The position numbers and the translations under genes were made by a program. From the NCBI RefSeq assembly GCF_003958635.1, contig NZ_RSEK01000003.1, forward strand, positions 1-64,000: 64,000 nucleotides of DNA, given 5' to 3'. Shown here in pieces: positions 6,843-15,707 of this stretch (position 1 is the stretch's first letter; every line of letters starts with the position of its first letter). This DNA is from Altericroceibacterium xinjiangense. Lineage in GTDB: Bacteria > Pseudomonadota > Alphaproteobacteria > Sphingomonadales > Sphingomonadaceae. The notes under the pieces are model-generated. The model made no database searches. It was not told where the DNA came from and saw only the letters and a program-made list of their open reading frames with translations.

Positions 6843-8255
6843 CTATCGCGCGGCGTCCGCTCGTTCGCGGATCTTGCCTAGCGAGCGATCAGCCGATGCG
6901 ACCAGGCGCTGCGAGTCGATCTGCGTCAGTTGGCTATCCCGCTTCACGACATTCCCGCCAACCATAACCGTGCTGACGTTCTCGGGCCTTGCCGAGTAGA
7001 CGAGAAGTGACGAAGGATCGGACACAGGGAAGCCCATGTTGAGGGCTTGCGTGTCGATCAGGATCAGATCGGCGAGCTTTCCTGGCTCCAGCGACCCAAT
7101 GCGGCTGTCCAGCCTGATCGCACGGGCTGCCTCGATTGTTGCGAGTTCCAGCACCTGGCGCGGCAACATTGCGAGTTCATCGCCGCTGACGGCTGCCTGC
7201 ACCAGATGACCCGCCCGCATGACCGCGAACATGTCGGGTGCGCCGGCGAGAGCGCCATCGATGCCGAGTCCGACGCGGCTGACCCGGTCGGTATAGTGCT
7301 TCAGCCGGGTGAGGCCGAAGCCGACCCGCTGTTCGGTGATCGGGGTCAGCGCGATCGCGGAGCCTGCGTCCTGGACTGCGCGCAGAGCCTCAGGCTCCGC
7401 ACCGGTTGCATGTACGAGCACCATGTCCTGCCCCAGCAGACCGCGTGAAATCAGCAGGTCCAGCTGGTCTGGCCCGCTGTCGCCGCTGATATGCGTGGAG
7501 ACAGGCAAACCGATCGCGCGTATACGGCGAAGCTCCTCCAGCGCAACGGACAGGACCGCCTCACCCGCACTGGCGGTGGGCGTGCGCCAACCGAGTCCAA
7601 GATCGATCGGCGCCTCGCCCGCCCAAGCGGCGCGGTTCCGATGCAGGCTTGCAAGATGATCGATCGCGAGCGGGACATCGGGCGCCAGCTTGTCATGCCC
7701 GGCGTAAAGGAACCGCGCCCGGATTCCCGCATCGATGAGGCCGCTCAGTGCTGCTTCGGCATCTTCGGGCGTACGGATGTTGTCGCAGTAGGCAAGGGTG
7801 GTGGTAATGCCCGCCTCCAGCGCTCCGGCTGCGCCGAACAGCGTACCGATGCGCATGTCCTCGGGCCGATAGGCAGCGCCGAGCCGCTCGGTCAGCCGGA
7901 AATAACGCGTCTCGGGGGAGCGGCCGAACAGCCCGCGCATCTGCGAAAGCCAGAGGTGATTGTGCGTGTCCACGAAACCGGGGAGCAGGATCTGGCCACG
8001 CGCGTCGATGACCTCGGCTCCGTCGGCCGCGAGCCCGATGCCGACAGCGGCGATCTCGCCCCCGCGTACCAGAACGTCCGCGCGCGGCAGGTCTCCGGCT
8101 GCGCCCATCGTCATCACGTAAGCGTTGCGGATGAGAAGCGGCCGCGGCACACGCGGTTGCGGCAAGACCCGCGCAGAGCATGTCGCCAGCATCGTCGCCG
8201 CAGCGCTTTTCAGAAATAGGCGGCGGCCCAGCGGAAGACAGTCGGCCGACTGCAC
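6843..8255 (-). CDS. Tat-exported amidohydrolase (TRZ/ATZ-like)
   Basis: Metal-dependent amidohydrolase of 470 aa. The N-terminus GRRLFLKSAAAT is a near-consensus twin-arginine signal, so export to the periplasm is likely. The TIM-barrel features are present: HxH at His98/His100 in VDTHNHLW, a His in VSTHISGD, a His in LVHATG and Asp in GLGIDGA, followed by a C-terminal composite beta domain (GSLEPGKLADLILID). Substrate unknown; the family deaminates or hydrolyses cyclic amides and nitrogen heterocycles. Starts at GTG (8255), overlapping the upstream hydrolase stop by one base (TAGTG), so translation is coupled. Confidence 0.85.
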   Translation of the reverse strand: MQSADCLPLGRRLFLKSAAATMLATCSARVLPQPRVPRPLLIRNAYVMTMGAAGDLPRADVLVRGGEIAAVGIGLAADGAEVIDARGQILLPGFVDTHNHLWLSQMRGLFGRSPETRYFRLTERLGAAYRPEDMRIGTLFGAAGALEAGITTTLAYCDNIRTPEDAEAALSGLIDAGIRARFLYAGHDKLAPDVPLAIDHLASLHRNRAAWAGEAPIDLGLGWRTPTASAGEAVLSVALEELRRIRAIGLPVSTHISGDSGPDQLDLLISRGLLGQDMVLVHATGAEPEALRAVQDAGSAIALTPITEQRVGFGLTRLKHYTDRVSRVGLGIDGALAGAPDMFAVMRAGHLVQAAVSGDELAMLPRQVLELATIEAARAIRLDSRIGSLEPGKLADLILIDTQALNMGFPVSDPSSLLVYSARPENVSTVMVGGNVVKRDSQLTQIDSQRLVASADRSLGKIRERADAAR

Positions 8256-9301
8256 TATTCCTGTTCCCGTGCACTTGCCGGAGAGTTGTCCAGCGCGGCG
8301 AGCAGCTGCGCCCCGAACCGGTCCGGCGCCTCAACCTGCGGGGAATGGCCGAGATCGGCGAAGGTCACGAGCCGCGCATCCGGAATGCGCTGCGCTGCTG
8401 CGGGCGCCAGTTTCGGGATGGGCCTTAACCGCTCTGCCACTTCGGGCGGGGCCTGCCCCTTGCCGAAGGTGGTCGTGTCCAGCATTCCAATCATCAGCGT
8501 CACGCGCATGGTCAGCCGCTCAAGATGGTGCGAGACGGGCTGCGTCAGGATCATCTCGCTGGTCTTGGCCTGCGCGAAAGCGACGTCCTCGCCATTTTCG
8601 CTTGCGTATTGGCCCGCCAGCATCGTCACCCAGCGATCGTAGCGCGGCTGCCATTCCCCGTGATAATAGACATTGCGCTGATAGGCCTTGATCGATGCGA
8701 AGTCCTTCTCGCGCTCCTGCGTGACCAGCTCGTCCAGCGGGAGGTAAGGCACACCCTCGGCCGTGCGGTCGGTCAGGCCGAGCGGATTGACCAGCACCAG
8801 GTGATCGACCGCTTCCGGGTACATGAGCGCGAAGTGCATCGCCAGCATGCCGCCGGTGGAATGACCGATCACAATCGCGTCCTCGACACCGCGCGCTTTC
8901 ATCAACTCTCGCGTGGAATGGGCCAGCATCGCGAACGTATATTGCGCCTCCCGCGGCTTGGATGACTTGCAGAACCCGATCTGGTCAGGGATCAACACGC
9001 GGTATCCAGCCGCCAGCAGCGCGCGCCCGGTGTCTTCCCAGGTCGCGCCGCAGAAATTCTTGCCGTGGAGGAGGACAATCGTGCGACCATTGGACCGTTC
9101 CGGCGCCACATCCATGTAGGCCATGTGCGCAGGCGTGATGCCGACGGTAACGGGGAACTCCCGTACGGGCCAGGGATAGGCGAAGCGTTCGAGATTCGCT
9201 CCCAAAGCAGGCGCGGCGTTTTCCTGCGCCTGCACGGGCGCCCCTGCACACAGGACCGCAGCAAGAACGGAAATCGCGAATGTGCTGCCCGAACGCCGCA
9301 T
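8255..9301 (-). CDS. Secreted alpha/beta hydrolase
   Basis: 348-aa serine hydrolase with a Sec signal peptide (FAISVLAAVLCAGAPVQA). The alpha/beta fold is clear: oxyanion segment LLHGKNFCGATWEDT, nucleophile Ser in VIGHSTGGM, acid in MIGMLDTTTFGKGQ and catalytic His in FADLGHSPQVEAP. Likely an esterase or lipase-like enzyme of the periplasm. It is the middle gene of a tight three-gene operon: one base after the dehydrogenase stop and overlapping the amidohydrolase start. Substrate cannot be read from the sequence. Confidence 0.85.
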   Translation of the reverse strand: MRRSGSTFAISVLAAVLCAGAPVQAQENAAPALGANLERFAYPWPVREFPVTVGITPAHMAYMDVAPERSNGRTIVLLHGKNFCGATWEDTGRALLAAGYRVLIPDQIGFCKSSKPREAQYTFAMLAHSTRELMKARGVEDAIVIGHSTGGMLAMHFALMYPEAVDHLVLVNPLGLTDRTAEGVPYLPLDELVTQEREKDFASIKAYQRNVYYHGEWQPRYDRWVTMLAGQYASENGEDVAFAQAKTSEMILTQPVSHHLERLTMRVTLMIGMLDTTTFGKGQAPPEVAERLRPIPKLAPAAAQRIPDARLVTFADLGHSPQVEAPDRFGAQLLAALDNSPASAREQE

Positions 9302-9302
9302 G

Positions 9303-10241
9303 TCAGCTCAGGAAATTGGCTGAGCGTCCGGCATTCACGTCCAGCGTCATTCCGCTGATGTGATTGCTTTCCGGGCTGGCGAGGAACACCACGGCCCGGC
9401 CGATCGCCTCCGGCTGGGTCTGGTCGACCGGCAGGACGTTGCCCTCACGTGCATCGCGATCGGCTTGTTCCTGCGTTTCCTCGGTCCAGCGGCCGCCGAC
9501 GTCTCGATAAGCCATCGTCGTCTCCACCGGACCCGGCGCCACCGCGTTGACGGTGATCCCCTCCGGACCGAGGTTCAAGGCCGCGGCTTTCATCACGCCC
9601 GCGGCACCCCACTTGGAAGAGCCATAAGCGAACAGCGGAGTGCCCGAACGCCCGGCAAGCGAGGTGGTGACGATGATCCGTCCTCCGGGCCGGGGAAGCA
9701 CGTCGGCAGCCGCCTTGATCGTATTGGCTACCCCGCGGACGTTGACGGCATGAATGGCGTCGAAGACGTCGGGCTCATAGCTGGCAAGGCTGTCCTCGGC
9801 GATGTTGATGCCCGCGTTGGCGTGGACGATGTCGAGCCGTCCGAACCGCTCCACCGCTTGGGCAACCGCCTGCTGCAAGGCCGGCAGGTTGCGCACGTCG
9901 GCCACGATGGGGAGCGCCCGCACACCTTCCGCTTCCACCATGCGCACCGCCTCGGCCAAATCCTCACGCGAGGCCAGGGGGTAGGGCATGAAGGAAAAGG
10001 CATCGGGGTCGGCAATATCGAGCAACGCGACATCGGCGCCGGCTTGGGCAAGCGCGACCGCCGTGGCGCGTCCAATGCCGCGAGCGGCTCCTGTGACGAG
10101 CGCAGCGCGCCCTACCAGCGGTTTGCCCGTGGTAGGTGCGGATCCAGCAGTCGGCGCTGCTTGCGCAACAGGGGGTCCCGCAGCGGCGGCAGAAGCGGCC
10201 GCGGCGGACAGGATCAGGGTTCGGCGGTCGAGATCGGTCAT
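9303..10241 (-). CDS. Tat-exported SDR oxidoreductase with mycofactocin-type insertion
   Basis: Short-chain dehydrogenase, 312 aa. Residues 1-30 (DRRTLILSAAAASAAAA) form a twin-arginine signal. The dinucleotide motif TGAARGIG is at 50-57, catalytic Ser194, Tyr206 and Lys210 (YGSSK) are present. After the second beta strand an insertion (residues about 76-95, DIADPDAF then MPYPLASREDLAEAV) matches the hallmark of mycofactocin-associated SDRs, which hold NAD so tightly that it does not exchange. A Tat signal would let a folded, cofactor-loaded enzyme be exported. First gene of the exported-hydrolase operon, with GAGGAGG upstream of its ATG. Confidence 0.85.
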   Translation of the reverse strand: MTDLDRRTLILSAAAASAAAAGPPVAQAAPTAGSAPTTGKPLVGRAALVTGAARGIGRATAVALAQAGADVALLDIADPDAFSFMPYPLASREDLAEAVRMVEAEGVRALPIVADVRNLPALQQAVAQAVERFGRLDIVHANAGINIAEDSLASYEPDVFDAIHAVNVRGVANTIKAAADVLPRPGGRIIVTTSLAGRSGTPLFAYGSSKWGAAGVMKAAALNLGPEGITVNAVAPGPVETTMAYRDVGGRWTEETQEQADRDAREGNVLPVDQTQPEAIGRAVVFLASPESNHISGMTLDVNAGRSANFLS

Positions 10242-10342
10242 GGGCGCTGTTCCTCCTCAAACTTTTGCTGAACGACAGGCGCACACAGCAGCGATCTTGC
10301 CGGTGGGATTTGCGCCCCGGCTCCAGCGCGGGTGAGGCTTAC

Positions 10343-12634
10343 CTATTCGGCCTGCGCCACGATCCGAACCGGTACCCCTTTGGCCGCAGGCGTTTTCGAT
10401 AGCTTGTCGTGATACCACAACGGGATCAGCGGGTTCATTTCCGGGTAGTATGCACCAAGAGTGCCGCGGGGCAGGTCGAAGGGGGTGACTGCAAGGCCAT
10501 CCACCTGACGGTGGACGCCATCCCCGGCATCGCTCACGAGCGAAACCGTCTGGCCTTCCTGCAGTCCCGCCGCTTCGATTTCCTCCGGGCTCATCAGCAG
10601 GACGTCGCGCGTGCCGTCGATGCCGCGGAGGCGATCGGAATACCCGTAGATGGTTGTGTTGAACTGGTCATTCGACCGCATGGTGATCAGCCGGAAGCGT
10701 CCCGGCTCATCAGGGACGCCCATGGCCGACAGCGTGTCGGGCGCCGTGAATTCGGCCTTCCCGCTCTCGGTCTCCCAGATCCGCTCGCGCGCCTTGTTGC
10801 CCTTGTAGAAGCCGCCGGGCGTGAACAGCCGCTGGTTGAAGTCCTTGAACTTGTCGGGGTAGGTCGCTTCGATCAGGTCCCGCACCTTCGCGTAATCCGC
10901 AACCCATTCGTCCCACTTGACGTTGGGGTTCGGCGGCAAAGTGGCCTTGGCAATCCCGGCGACGATCGCAAGTTCGGGAAGAAGATGCTCGCTGGCGGGC
11001 TCCTTGTTGCCGACGGAGCCATGAATCATGCTGAGGGAATCCTCCATCGTGACCGCCTGCTGTTCTTCGGAACGGCCGCAGCACGGAAGGAGATAGGCGA
11101 CCTCCCCGTTGATCAGGTGACTTCGATTGAGGCGGGTCGCGATCTGTACCGTCAGGCGCATGTCCGACCATGCCGCTTCCATCTTCTCACGCTCCGGAAT
11201 GGCGCGCACGAAGTTGCCGCCAAGGCCGATGAACGCCCTTATCGAACCGTCGAGGATGCCCTCACACGCCTCCACGGTGTTCACGCCTTGCTTCGGGGGC
11301 GGATCGAAGTCGAACAGCGCCTTCAGGCGATCATAGGGGACGAGGTCGGGCTTCTCGGAAATGCCGACGGTCCGCTGGCCCTGCACGTTGGAATGGCCGC
11401 GCACGGGCGAGATGCCGGCACCCTCGCGCCCGATGTTCCCGCGCATCAACAGCAGGTTCACGAGCATGCCGATGGTCTGCGACCCGTGGACCTGCTGGGT
11501 CACACCCATGCCGTAGATGCCGATCACCTTGTCGGCTTCACAATATACGTCCGCTGCGACCGCAAGATCGCTGCGCGAAATCCCCGACTCTTCCTCGATC
11601 TGTTCCCACGAAGTGGCGTCGACCTTCGCCTTGAACTCCTCGAAGTGAGCGGTGTGCTGTTCGATGAAGTCGACGTCGAGCAGGTGGGTTCCGGTTTCGG
11701 CCCACTGCTTTTCCTCGCGCTCCAGCACGTATTTGCAGAGCCCCATGATCACCGCGATGTCGCCGCCCGGGCGGACCTGGCAGTACAGGGATGAAATCTG
11801 TGTCGACTTGGAAGTGACCATCTCCACCGGGCTCTGCGGGTTCGCGAACTCGATCAGACCCTTCTCACGCACCGGGTTGAAGGTGATGATCTTTGCGCCG
11901 CGCTTCACTGCCCGCTGCAAGGGATGCAGGAAACGCGGACTGTTGGAACCGGTGTTCTGGCCGAAGAAGAACATCGCGTCGCACTTGTCGATGTCTTCCA
12001 GGGTGCAGGTGCCGACCGGCGACCCTGTGACTTTCTTGAGGCCGACCGAAGTCGTCTCATGGCACATGTTGGAGCTGTCGGGCAGGTTGTTGTGCCCGTA
12101 AAGCCGCGCGAACAGCGCATAGCAGTAGGACGTTTCGAGACTTGCCCGGCCCGAGGCGTAGAATACCGCGGATTCGGGATCGAGCGCCCTCAGTTCGGCG
12201 CCGATCGCCTGGAATGCCTCACCCCAGCTGACCGGCACGTACGTGTCGCTCGCCCGATCATACCGCATCGGATGGGTGAGGCGTCCCGTCTGCTCAAGAT
12301 CATGGTCGCTCCAGCCCTTGAGTTCGGTGACGGTATGTTCGGCAAAGAATTCGGGTGTCGCGCGGCGGCTCGTCTGCTCCCACAGGGTCGCCTTGGCGCC
12401 GTTCTCGCAGAATTCGGCGATGTGCGGATGCGCAGGCTTCGTCCAGGCACAACTGACGCACATGAAGCCACCCGGCTTGTTCTGCCGCCTGAGCAGGTCG
12501 AAGGCTTCAGGGCCGTCCACCTCTTTCCCGAAAATCCGGGCGATGCCCTTCAGCGAGCCCCAGCCTCCGGATGGTCCTTCATAGTGGACCGCATCCTCAT
12601 CCTGGTGGGTGGCGGCGTCGTCATCGTGGGCCAT
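10343..12634 (-). CDS. FdhF/YdeP-family molybdopterin oxidoreductase
   Basis: 763-aa molybdenum enzyme of the formate-dehydrogenase alpha-like family (TIGR01701 type). The N-terminal Cys cluster GFMCVSCAW with a third Cys in AEFCENGAK, the MPT-binding segments (FFGQNTGSNSPRFLHPL, YGMGVTQQVHGSQ, MRGNIGREGAGISPVRGHSNVQG) and the C-terminal beta-barrel domain with RLITMRSNDQFNTT are all recognisable. The Mo ligand cannot be fixed by eye. No fdhD or beta subunit is adjacent. Electron acceptor unknown. It precedes the exported operon on the same strand by about 100 bp and may share a promoter. Confidence 0.85.
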   Translation of the reverse strand: MAHDDDAATHQDEDAVHYEGPSGGWGSLKGIARIFGKEVDGPEAFDLLRRQNKPGGFMCVSCAWTKPAHPHIAEFCENGAKATLWEQTSRRATPEFFAEHTVTELKGWSDHDLEQTGRLTHPMRYDRASDTYVPVSWGEAFQAIGAELRALDPESAVFYASGRASLETSYCYALFARLYGHNNLPDSSNMCHETTSVGLKKVTGSPVGTCTLEDIDKCDAMFFFGQNTGSNSPRFLHPLQRAVKRGAKIITFNPVREKGLIEFANPQSPVEMVTSKSTQISSLYCQVRPGGDIAVIMGLCKYVLEREEKQWAETGTHLLDVDFIEQHTAHFEEFKAKVDATSWEQIEEESGISRSDLAVAADVYCEADKVIGIYGMGVTQQVHGSQTIGMLVNLLLMRGNIGREGAGISPVRGHSNVQGQRTVGISEKPDLVPYDRLKALFDFDPPPKQGVNTVEACEGILDGSIRAFIGLGGNFVRAIPEREKMEAAWSDMRLTVQIATRLNRSHLINGEVAYLLPCCGRSEEQQAVTMEDSLSMIHGSVGNKEPASEHLLPELAIVAGIAKATLPPNPNVKWDEWVADYAKVRDLIEATYPDKFKDFNQRLFTPGGFYKGNKARERIWETESGKAEFTAPDTLSAMGVPDEPGRFRLITMRSNDQFNTTIYGYSDRLRGIDGTRDVLLMSPEEIEAAGLQEGQTVSLVSDAGDGVHRQVDGLAVTPFDLPRGTLGAYYPEMNPLIPLWYHDKLSKTPAAKGVPVRIVAQAE

Positions 12635-12777
12635 CTCAGGCTCCTTGCTCGGGCAGGATCACGGAAGACACGTTTCCCCCGCTCCGAGAAAAGGCCTTCT
12701 GCGCGCTCTGGTTCCCGATCGGGGACGATCCGGCACTCCCGGTCGGCGGACGCTCCCGGCAAGGGGTCGTCTCCTCG

Positions 12778-14442
12778 TCAGCCGGTGCGCTCTGCGGCAC
12801 CGTTTTCCTCCCGCAGGTATATCGTCTGCGTGGGGAAGGCGACAGAGAGGCCTGCCTCGTCCAGCCGCTCGAAGATCATCATCAGCAATTCCTGCCGGAA
12901 CTTAAGGCTTTCGGCATAGTCGACCACCTCTATGTAGGCGAAGACTTCGATGTCCAGCGAACTGGGGCCGAATTCCTTGAGCGTCGCGCGGGGTGCATCT
13001 TCGCTTACGATCGGATGCTCTTCCAGGATCTGCTCGATTATCTTCACCCCCTGACGAAGCTGCGCGGGCGTGATGCCGTATTCCAGCCCTACGATGGGGT
13101 TGAACAGGAAGCGATCGCGGCGGGCGTAATTCTCGATCTGGCGGGAGGAAAAGTCTCCGTTGGGGATCGTCACGACCGTCCTGTCGAGCGTGCGGATGCG
13201 GGTGGAGCGCATCCCGATGTCCTCCACGGTGCCAAGCACGTCGCCGACGCGGCAGAAGTCGCCGACCTCGATCGGCCGGTCGGCGACGACCATCACGCTG
13301 CCCACGAGATTCTCGACCGTCTTCTGCGCGCCGAGCGCCAGCGCGAGGCCGCCGATACCGAGAGCGGCGATGCCGGTGGTGACATCGATCCCGAACGTAT
13401 CGAGAATCGCGACCGTGGCGATCGCGAGCACGATGAGCTTGACCGCGCGCCGTGCGAGGGTGATCGCGGAAACGGCCTGGCGTCGCTCGACCACTCCCAG
13501 CCGGCTGGTGAGCAGCGCTGCAACGGCGTCCACCAGCCTGATCGCGAACCAGGCAAGCGCGACCCAGGAGACGATCCCGATATAGCGCAGCACAAACTGC
13601 CGCGCGACGATGGATACCGGCGCCTCGGTTCCCCAGATCCGGAACACCACCACCGCCAGCAGCAGGCCGAAGGGTGGCAGCGCTGCGTCCAGGAAACGAT
13701 AGATGCCGCTGGTTTGCGGAGTTCTGAGAGTGCGGCGCAGCGACCACAGGATCAGGGCGGAAAGAGCGCGCAAGCCAGCGAAGACCGCCACGAGAAGGCT
13801 GAGCAGAACGAACCAGTCGGCAAACGGCGCGCCGGCAACGAGAAACCCTTCCTCCACCGGAACGGCTGAGGAAAGCTCCTCCGCCCGGTCCTCCAGCGCT
13901 GCAATGGTCGTTTCCGCGATCTGCCAGACCGGCGTCTCCTCGCTCGCGGCTTCCCCGCCAGCTTCCGCAGCACCAGCCTGGACAGTGTCTTCTGCGCCAG
14001 GCTCCGGTTCCGCTGCGCTCCGCGTCAGCAGGATCGGCACTTCCTCCGCCCCGCCGAGTTTCCCCACCCGTTCCATCTGCGGCGGATAGCCGTCGGCAGG
14101 CGTTCCTTCCGGTTCGTTGGACAACTCACCGTAGGGGATCAGCCTGCCGCCGGCGTCGAGCGACTCCTGGAGCGCTCTGGCCAGCGTGGCGCCGCGGACA
14201 GGGTCTTCGTCCTCAAGCGCGAAGTAGTTGCCCGCGCGCGCGTAGTCCTGCTCAGCAAGCGCGCGGATCAGCGCTGCGACGGTTGAGCGGGGGGTTTCCC
14301 GCTCAAACGGGTCGGGCCGCTGTTCCGGCGTGGTGGCGTCTGCATCTGACGATGCAGACACGGCCAGTTGTGCCGCAGCCGGACAGGCGCCGAGCACGAG
14401 CGCGATCGGCATGAGCAGGCGTAGGACAATCGATCGAGGCAT
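12778..14442 (-). CDS. MscS-family mechanosensitive channel
   Basis: 554-aa membrane protein. Signal peptide at 1-25 (LLMPIALVLGACPAAAQ), a soluble periplasmic part of about 180 aa, then about five transmembrane segments. The pore-lining helix with the GIGGLALALGAQKTVENLVG motif and the beta domain (RPIEVGDFCRVGDVLGTVEDIG, then RTLDRTVVTIPNGDF) are diagnostic of MscS. Opens under membrane tension to release solutes. It is larger than the E. coli MscS (286 aa) because of the periplasmic domain. Confidence 0.9.
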   Translation of the reverse strand: MPRSIVLRLLMPIALVLGACPAAAQLAVSASSDADATTPEQRPDPFERETPRSTVAALIRALAEQDYARAGNYFALEDEDPVRGATLARALQESLDAGGRLIPYGELSNEPEGTPADGYPPQMERVGKLGGAEEVPILLTRSAAEPEPGAEDTVQAGAAEAGGEAASEETPVWQIAETTIAALEDRAEELSSAVPVEEGFLVAGAPFADWFVLLSLLVAVFAGLRALSALILWSLRRTLRTPQTSGIYRFLDAALPPFGLLLAVVVFRIWGTEAPVSIVARQFVLRYIGIVSWVALAWFAIRLVDAVAALLTSRLGVVERRQAVSAITLARRAVKLIVLAIATVAILDTFGIDVTTGIAALGIGGLALALGAQKTVENLVGSVMVVADRPIEVGDFCRVGDVLGTVEDIGMRSTRIRTLDRTVVTIPNGDFSSRQIENYARRDRFLFNPIVGLEYGITPAQLRQGVKIIEQILEEHPIVSEDAPRATLKEFGPSSLDIEVFAYIEVVDYAESLKFRQELLMMIFERLDEAGLSVAFPTQTIYLREENGAAERTG

Positions 14443-14659
14443 GGTGCCTCAAACTCCAAAGCCGTGGCGGATTCAAGAGGCGGGTGCGGCCAGACCCGAC
14501 GGGTTGATCAAGCCATGGGCCGGGGAGGTCCTGATCCCGCCCCTGTCTGAGTTCCGCTCCCGCAGTGACCAGCATGCGCACAGCCGGCGTTGTCTGGATC
14601 AGCGGGGAGATATGCCACGAGTGTCGCCGGGTTACCGGCGCGCGACGATGCACGCAGGT

Positions 14660-15052
14660 TCACGCGCGGCGGTAGGAGCGCTGACGCCAGTTCATCACAT
14701 GCCCGAAAGCCATGACAAAGGCGCCGAAGCTGGTGACGACCGGCTCCATCCACGATCCGTGAAGCGACAGGCCGACCGCCATCAGCAGAAAGCCGGCCAC
14801 GCCCACCCACAGCGCGGCAAACCACCTGCGGCCGCGCGCCGCCCTGAACAGCACGCCGAGACTGAACGGGATCGCAAGCGCCAGTGCCCAGACATGGGAT
14901 ATCTCGGGCAAGGCAAGCCAGGCGGACCATGCCGGCAGAAAGGCGATCAGCACCGGCAGCGCCAGGCAATGAAGGACGCAGGTCAGCGACGCGCCGATTG
15001 CGAGCGCGTCGAGCAGGTTTGTCTTTGCCGTTGGCGAGCTGACCGGTTCCAC
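14660..15052 (-). CDS. MerC-family membrane protein
   Basis: 130-aa inner-membrane protein with four hydrophobic segments. The MerC signature is in the first helix pair: GASLTCVLHCLALPVLIAFLP (Cys-x-x-x-Cys, followed by P). MerC proteins carry metal ions (mercury in classical cases; in alphaproteobacteria often linked to zinc). It begins at GTG (15052). The gene follows a decayed zur gene and a palindromic operator-like element, which favours a zinc role here. Its ribosome site (GAGGTAA) is part of a long inverted repeat. Confidence 0.85.
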   Translation of the reverse strand: MEPVSSPTAKTNLLDALAIGASLTCVLHCLALPVLIAFLPAWSAWLALPEISHVWALALAIPFSLGVLFRAARGRRWFAALWVGVAGFLLMAVGLSLHGSWMEPVVTSFGAFVMAFGHVMNWRQRSYRRA

Positions 15053-15058
15053 GCCTGT

Positions 15059-15110
15059 TTACCTCGTTCGATTGGCCATATGATATAGTGTATCATACCG
15101 CGCGAGGTAA
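15059..15110. promoter_or_regulatory. Nested inverted repeats upstream of merC (Zur-like operator and RBS hairpin)
   Basis: An inner palindrome TATGATATAGTGTATCATA (15079-15097) has 7-bp arms and a 5-bp spacer, similar in style to Zur/Fur operators. An outer repeat, TTACCTCG at 15059-15066 and CGAGGTAA at 15103-15110, has 8-bp perfect arms. On the transcribed (minus) strand one outer arm is the probable merC Shine-Dalgarno GAGGTAA and the other is its complement, so the leader could fold and hide it. Confidence 0.5.
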
Positions 15111-15148
15111 AGCCCATTCTGTGAAAAGCTGCGGGACGGGCTGTGGCG

Positions 15149-15600
15149 CTAGCTGGCGCAGCTCCTGCATCGCTTCTCGAGTTTCAGAATGGGCCGCGTC
15201 ACGGCGAATCCATCTCTCGTCGCGGCAAGCCGGACGGTTCGTGCGGTTTCGTCGTCATCAGATGTGCGGGGTCGCCGCAGTCGTCGCAGATCAGAAAGAT
15301 GCAGTCGTGAACGCAACCGGGATGGACATTCGCCAGGTACACGTTCCGGCTCTCAACCCTTAGGGCCGGGTTGTGCGCCACGAACAAGTCGAGGATGGGA
15401 TAGACGCTGTGGCGCGGCTAGACGGCGGCCTTCAATCGCTCAGTCGATCGGCTACCTCATAGGCACTGACCGGCTGCGCCGAGGCGGCGAGCACTTCGAA
15501 GACTTTCTCGCGCATCGCCGTCCGCGATGAGCGCTTCGCGAGCGGCCGCAACATGCGCGGCGTCGTTCAGCGGCAGGTGAGTGTGAGCAGCAGCCGCCCT
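15149..15600 (-). pseudogene. zur: Decayed zur (Fur-family zinc regulator)
   Basis: Reading the minus strand in three frames gives a broken Zur protein in order: an N-terminal piece with HVAAAREALIADGDA; MREKVFEVLAASAQPVSAYE then a stop; RHSVYPILDLFVAHNPALR then VHDCIFLICDDCGDPAHLM; and a C-terminal piece GFAVTRPILKLEKRCRSCAS ending at 15149. The zinc-site Cys motif DDCG and the final Cys-x2-Cys are still visible. At least three frameshifts plus a small deletion around the second break are needed. No start codon is clear. It lies just upstream of merC and its likely operator. Confidence 0.75.
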
Positions 15601-15668
15601 GCTCCATCGTTATGGGCCTCGAGACGCAAGGCTCAGGGGTAAGAGCCGAACAGGAATCCGAGAGGGGA

Positions 15669-15701
15669 GAATAGCCGGGCGCCGAACACGCCCGGCTATT
15701 C
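15669..15701 (-). terminator. Candidate terminator after SulP gene
   Basis: GAATAGCCGGGCG (15669-15681) and its perfect complement (15689-15701) form a 13-bp stem with a 7-base loop, six bases after the SulP stop. The bases that follow on the minus strand are C/T-rich but not a clean T run, so it may be a rho-dependent stop or an mRNA-stabilising hairpin. Confidence 0.55.
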
Positions 15702-15707
15702 CTGTAA

